Shown here piece after piece: positions 4,658-6,007 of a DNA stretch of 6,007 nucleotides. Within the stretch, counting starts at the first letter, position 1. The number at the start of each line of letters is the position of its first letter. A model generated the notes under the pieces. The model saw only the letters and a program-made list of their open reading frames with translations. It did not search any database and was not told where the DNA came from. This stretch comes from JABMOV01 sp964654545 (GTDB lineage Bacteria; Fidelibacterota; Marinisomatia; Marinisomatales; JABMOV01), in the NCBI GenBank assembly GCA_964654545.1, contig CAZZIU010000057.1, positions 1 to 6,007 on the forward strand. Reading direction: 5' to 3'. The translations under genes and the position numbers were made by a program.

Positions 4658-4774
4658 TTATGTTACAATATTAGAAGTTATTAATATCAATGACTTAACA
4701 AAACGAGTATCTTTACGATGCTTTGTTAATATAATTAAAGTTAAGGCTGTGAAGATTGCATATCCTGCTATCAT
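4658..4774 (-). CDS. small single-span membrane protein, 38 aa
   Basis: The ATG at 4774 is preceded by AAGGAGAAAGATT, a near-perfect Shine-Dalgarno site. The product starts MIAGYAIFTALTLIILTKHR: one membrane segment (about 2-16), then a basic KHRKDTRFVK stretch and a second weakly hydrophobic tail. An in-frame ATG at 4834 would add 20 residues rich in Arg and Lys (58 aa total), but it has no Shine-Dalgarno site and lies in a hairpin stem. The TAA stop is fused to the lipoprotein's ribosome site, so the two are probably made together. Function is unknown. A pinholin-like or spanin-like partner is speculation. Confidence 0.6.
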   Translation of the reverse strand: MIAGYAIFTALTLIILTKHRKDTRFVKSLILITSNIVT

Positions 4775-4830
4775 AATCTTTCTCCTTTTCGGTAATCCAG
4801 CCATCCTATAAGGACCTGTAATTTTGCGTA

Positions 4831-4897
4831 CCATTATTGCTAATGGGTTGCCGTTATCGTGGAGTATTCCACATACTTTTATTTAGCATTATTGCTA
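4831..4897 (-). promoter_or_regulatory. three hairpins in the leader of the membrane-protein/lipoprotein pair
   Basis: In minus-strand order: TAGCA-ATAA-TGCTA (4897-4884), GTGGA-ATAC-TCCAC (4872-4859) and CCATTA-GCAA-TAATGG (4846-4831), the last with a GNRA tetraloop and enclosing the alternative ATG at 4834. The first and third share AGCAATAATG. They lie between the promoter-like module and the Shine-Dalgarno site, so they could affect mRNA stability or start choice. No known riboswitch class is recognised. Confidence 0.35.
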
Positions 4898-4898
4898 T

Positions 4899-4932
4899 AC
4901 TATAACAACGCTCCAATAAAGGTTTTAATCCC
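4899..4932 (-). promoter_or_regulatory. promoter-like module, copy 2 (GGGATTAAAACC ... AGCGTT ... TATAGT)
   Basis: On minus, GGGATTAAAACC (4932-4921), 8 nt, AGCGTT (4912-4907), 2 nt and TATAGT (4904-4899). TATAGT with TG one base before it looks like an extended -10. The same elements occur in the same order at 2756-2791. It would drive the 38-aa and lipoprotein genes after tRNA-Glu. Confidence 0.45.
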
Positions 4933-4959
4933 TGGAGGTTGAAAAAGTTGAAATTTTTG

Positions 4960-5032
4960 TAGCCCATAGGAGAATCGAACTCCTCTTTCCAAGTTGAGAA
5001 CCTGGCGTCCTAAACCGATAGACGAATGGGCC
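4960..5032 (-). tRNA. tRNA-Glu(CTC)
   Basis: A canonical 73-nt cloverleaf. Acceptor GGCCCAT (5032-5026) with ATGGGCT (4967-4961), G-U at the first pair, discriminator A. The D arm GTCTATCGGTTTAGGAC is of the glutamate type. Anticodon stem CCAGG/CTTGG carries loop TTCTCAA with anticodon CTC at 4996-4998. The T arm is GGAGTTCGATTCTCC. CCA is not encoded. It reads GAG codons. Confidence 0.92.
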
Positions 5033-5100
5033 AAAGTGAAGGGCAAATAAACTGAGAACGGAGGTTCAATGCAAAAATGATAACCGTTTTCATCCGGCCC

Positions 5101-5439
5101 TTAACAATTTAAAATTAATTTATTGTAGAATTCGGGTGTTGATCTAAGTTTAAATAAAACTTTAGTTTCGTCACTTGCGCCATTCCACCCATCGTGTGCT
5201 TTCCAAGCCTCGACGATTTCACGAGAACCATAACAGTCTTCTGGAAATAATTCATTAATCCATTGAATTAAATTTTCGATTACTTCTGGTTGGTGACGAA
5301 TAACTTCGTGAGCTTTTTTATATGCGGCATCCGAATCCCCTATTAGGATCTCTTCATAAAAAGATCCGGGAGAAAACCCAAACATAACATAGTTTCCTAA
5401 TACGTCAATTGCATCTGCGGTAATTACTATTTCTTCCAT
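5101..5439 (-). CDS. hypothetical phage protein, 112 aa
   Basis: Not assigned to a family. The ATG at 5439 is preceded only by AAGG at 1-2 nt, too close for a normal Shine-Dalgarno site, while a good sigma70-like promoter ends just upstream, so the mRNA may be almost leaderless. The protein is acidic and soluble, with no membrane segment. GFSPGSFYEEILIGD (about 21-35) resembles a GxxPGxFxxxxLxxD pattern seen in small phage hypothetical proteins, followed by an amphipathic helix-rich middle and a Trp-containing segment VEAWKAHDGWNG (about 77-88). It lies between tRNA-Ala and tRNA-Glu on the same strand and probably shares their transcript. Confidence 0.75.
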   Translation of the reverse strand: MEEIVITADAIDVLGNYVMFGFSPGSFYEEILIGDSDAAYKKAHEVIRHQPEVIENLIQWINELFPEDCYGSREIVEAWKAHDGWNGASDETKVLFKLRSTPEFYNKLILNC

Positions 5440-5444
5440 ACCTT

Positions 5445-5472
5445 ATTATAACAGAAAAATTTATATACGCAA
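5445..5472 (-). promoter_or_regulatory. sigma70-type promoter before the 112-aa gene
   Basis: On minus, TTGCGT (5472-5467), a 16-nt spacer and a perfect TATAAT (5450-5445) with an upstream TG (extended -10). Start of transcription is expected about 5-7 nt later, at or just inside the ATG at 5439-5437. It would be read by host RNA polymerase and could also transcribe tRNA-Glu downstream. Confidence 0.6.
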
Positions 5473-5480
5473 GTTTTTTG

Positions 5481-5552
5481 TGGAGCAAATGGGAATCGAA
5501 CCCATCATACAGATATGCTGCCAGCATTTCCAGCGGACCCAGCGCCTGCCCC
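5481..5552 (-). tRNA. tRNA-Ala(GGC) with a shortened D arm
   Basis: Acceptor GGGGCAG (5552-5546) pairs with TTGCTCC (5488-5482). The third pair is G3-U70, the main identity element for alanyl-tRNA synthetase, and the discriminator is A. The T arm ATGGG, TTCGATT, CCCAT is perfect. Loop CTGGCAG gives anticodon GGC at 5520-5522 on stem AAATG/CATAT, which has one A-A mismatch. The D region is short, best folded as GCG, CTGGGTC, CGC, and the variable loop is long (7 nt). CCA is not encoded. The bases ATGCT-GGC-AGCAT could form a tighter competing hairpin. It begins six bases after tRNA-Leu. Confidence 0.7.
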
Positions 5553-5558
5553 ATTTTG

Positions 5559-5641
5559 TACCCAAAGCGGGATTCGAACCCGCACGAGATTTCTCCCACT
5601 GGTCCCTCAAACCAGAGCGTCTACCATTCCGCCACTTGGGC
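5559..5641 (-). tRNA. tRNA-Leu(GAG)
   Basis: A class II tRNA of 83 nt. Acceptor GCCCAAG (5641-5635) with TTTGGGT (5566-5560), having G-U at both ends, discriminator A. D arm GCGGAATGGTAGACGC, anticodon stem CTGGT/ACCAG with loop TTGAGGG and anticodon GAG at 5606-5608. The variable arm TGGGAGAAATCTCGT forms a GAGAAATCTC hairpin. T arm GCGGG, TTCGAAT, CCCGC is perfect. CCA is not encoded. It reads CUC and CUU codons. Confidence 0.93.
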
Positions 5642-5658
5642 ATATACTAAATAATTAT

Positions 5659-5955
5659 ATGCAGTTTTTATATGTAATCGGACCTGAAAAAGGATATCAA
5701 AAAATTGGCTTTAGCCAAAATGTTGAAAAACGCTTGTCTTCAATACAAACAGGTAATCCTCAACGATTAAAAATCCATTATAAACATGAAGTACCTAAAG
5801 AAAAAGTCCGGTTGCTTGAAAAGAAAATTCACGAAAATGTCAAAACTCAGAAAGTATCCGGTGAGTGGTTTGACTTAACTCCAGAAGAAGCCAGAGCCGA
5901 AGTAGATTTCATCATAATTCGCTGGGCCGACGACGATTCTCTGGGTCGGGTTTAA
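5659..5955 (+). CDS. GIY-YIG superfamily protein, T5orf172/Mug113 type, 98 aa
   Basis: A small single-domain protein of the GIY-YIG nuclease superfamily. The motifs are YVIG (5-8) as the GIY part, YQKIG (13-17) as the YIG part, R25 in EKRLSSIQTGNP (the catalytic arginine position), E54 and H58 in LEKKIH, and GEWFDL (68-73), which is diagnostic of the T5orf172/Mug113 branch. Such proteins in phages are often nucleases or DNA-binding accessory domains. Activity is inferred here. The ATG at 5659 is where the domain begins. The frame runs open further upstream, but only through antisense tRNA sequence. There is no Shine-Dalgarno site. TATACT at 5643-5648 could give a nearly leaderless mRNA. It diverges from tRNA-Leu with 17 bp between them. 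Confidence 0.85.
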   Translation: MQFLYVIGPEKGYQKIGFSQNVEKRLSSIQTGNPQRLKIHYKHEVPKEKVRLLEKKIHENVKTQKVSGEWFDLTPEEARAEVDFIIIRWADDDSLGRV

Positions 5956-5997
5956 CAAAAAATCTAACCCATAAACGAAAAAACAAAATACATAAAC

Positions 5998-6007
5998 ATG
6001 GAACAAT
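5998..6007 (+). CDS. possible start of a following gene, cut by the window end
   Basis: An ATG at 5998 followed by GAACAAT (M E Q) after a 42-nt A-rich gap downstream of the GIY-YIG stop. No Shine-Dalgarno site is visible, as for the GIY-YIG gene. Too little sequence remains to test it. Confidence 0.2.

Noticed and set aside
5033..5101. Possible terminator or RNA structure between the 112-aa gene and tRNA-Glu (AAGGGC/GCCCTT over about 60 nt)
   Set aside because: Only 6 bp enclosing a long loop and no U tract. It is probably just the tRNA leader.
5405..5658. Open frames over the tRNA-Leu/tRNA-Ala region (5405-5599 and 5461-5643 minus; upstream extension of the GIY-YIG frame)
   Set aside because: They cover well-supported tRNA genes on either strand and have no ribosome sites.
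5945..5975. GGGTT/AACCC hairpin at the GIY-YIG stop as terminator
   Set aside because: A 5-bp stem with a 13-nt A-rich loop and no following U tract is too weak.
1..6007. CRISPR array
   Set aside because: The repeats seen are in-frame protein repeats without spacers. No repeat-spacer pattern exists.

Overview
The window reads as part of a tailed-phage genome, probably a large T4-like myovirus. The evidence is a dense tRNA cluster, small closely packed genes with good Shine-Dalgarno sites, a glycine-rich fibre-like protein, a GIY-YIG domain gene, and NATAAATA boxes of the T4 late-promoter type. No terminase, capsid or polymerase gene is present, so the taxonomic call is an inference. The host cannot be read from the sequence.

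Almost everything is on the minus strand. In minus-strand order, the right end holds tRNA-Leu(GAG), tRNA-Ala(GGC), an unknown 112-aa gene with its own sigma70-like promoter, and tRNA-Glu(CTC). Next come a small membrane protein and a lipoprotein in a coupled pair, then a tight RNA cluster at 4025-4342, a small possibly exported protein, tRNA-Ser(GGA), a two-helix membrane protein, an exported Asp/Gly-rich repeat protein ending at a clear terminator, and a 605-aa fibre-like protein. The first bases hold the start of another gene. On the plus strand lie a GIY-YIG gene (5659-5955) and a structured noncoding region (about 3676-3980).

The most unusual part is 3630-4342. At 4203-4342 the minus strand has all parts of a tRNA in rearranged order: anticodon arm, T arm, 3' acceptor strand, a 5-nt linker, 5' acceptor strand, D arm. 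The acceptor strands pair perfectly and the outer flanks pair over 11 bp. This is the layout of a circularly permuted tRNA gene. Beside it is a tRNA-Arg(TCT)-like element with no room for a D arm. Further along, a GC-rich 260-bp segment is bounded by 9-bp inverted repeats and folds well only as plus-strand RNA. It is preceded by two exact TATAAATA boxes and carries sequence resembling the right end (omega-RNA region) of an IS200/IS605 tnpB element, although no tnpB gene is present.

Functionally, the left half looks like late virion and cell-envelope genes. The right half looks like a translation-support and RNA island. The tRNA anticodons are mostly G34 or C34, so they would reinforce G/C-ending codons.
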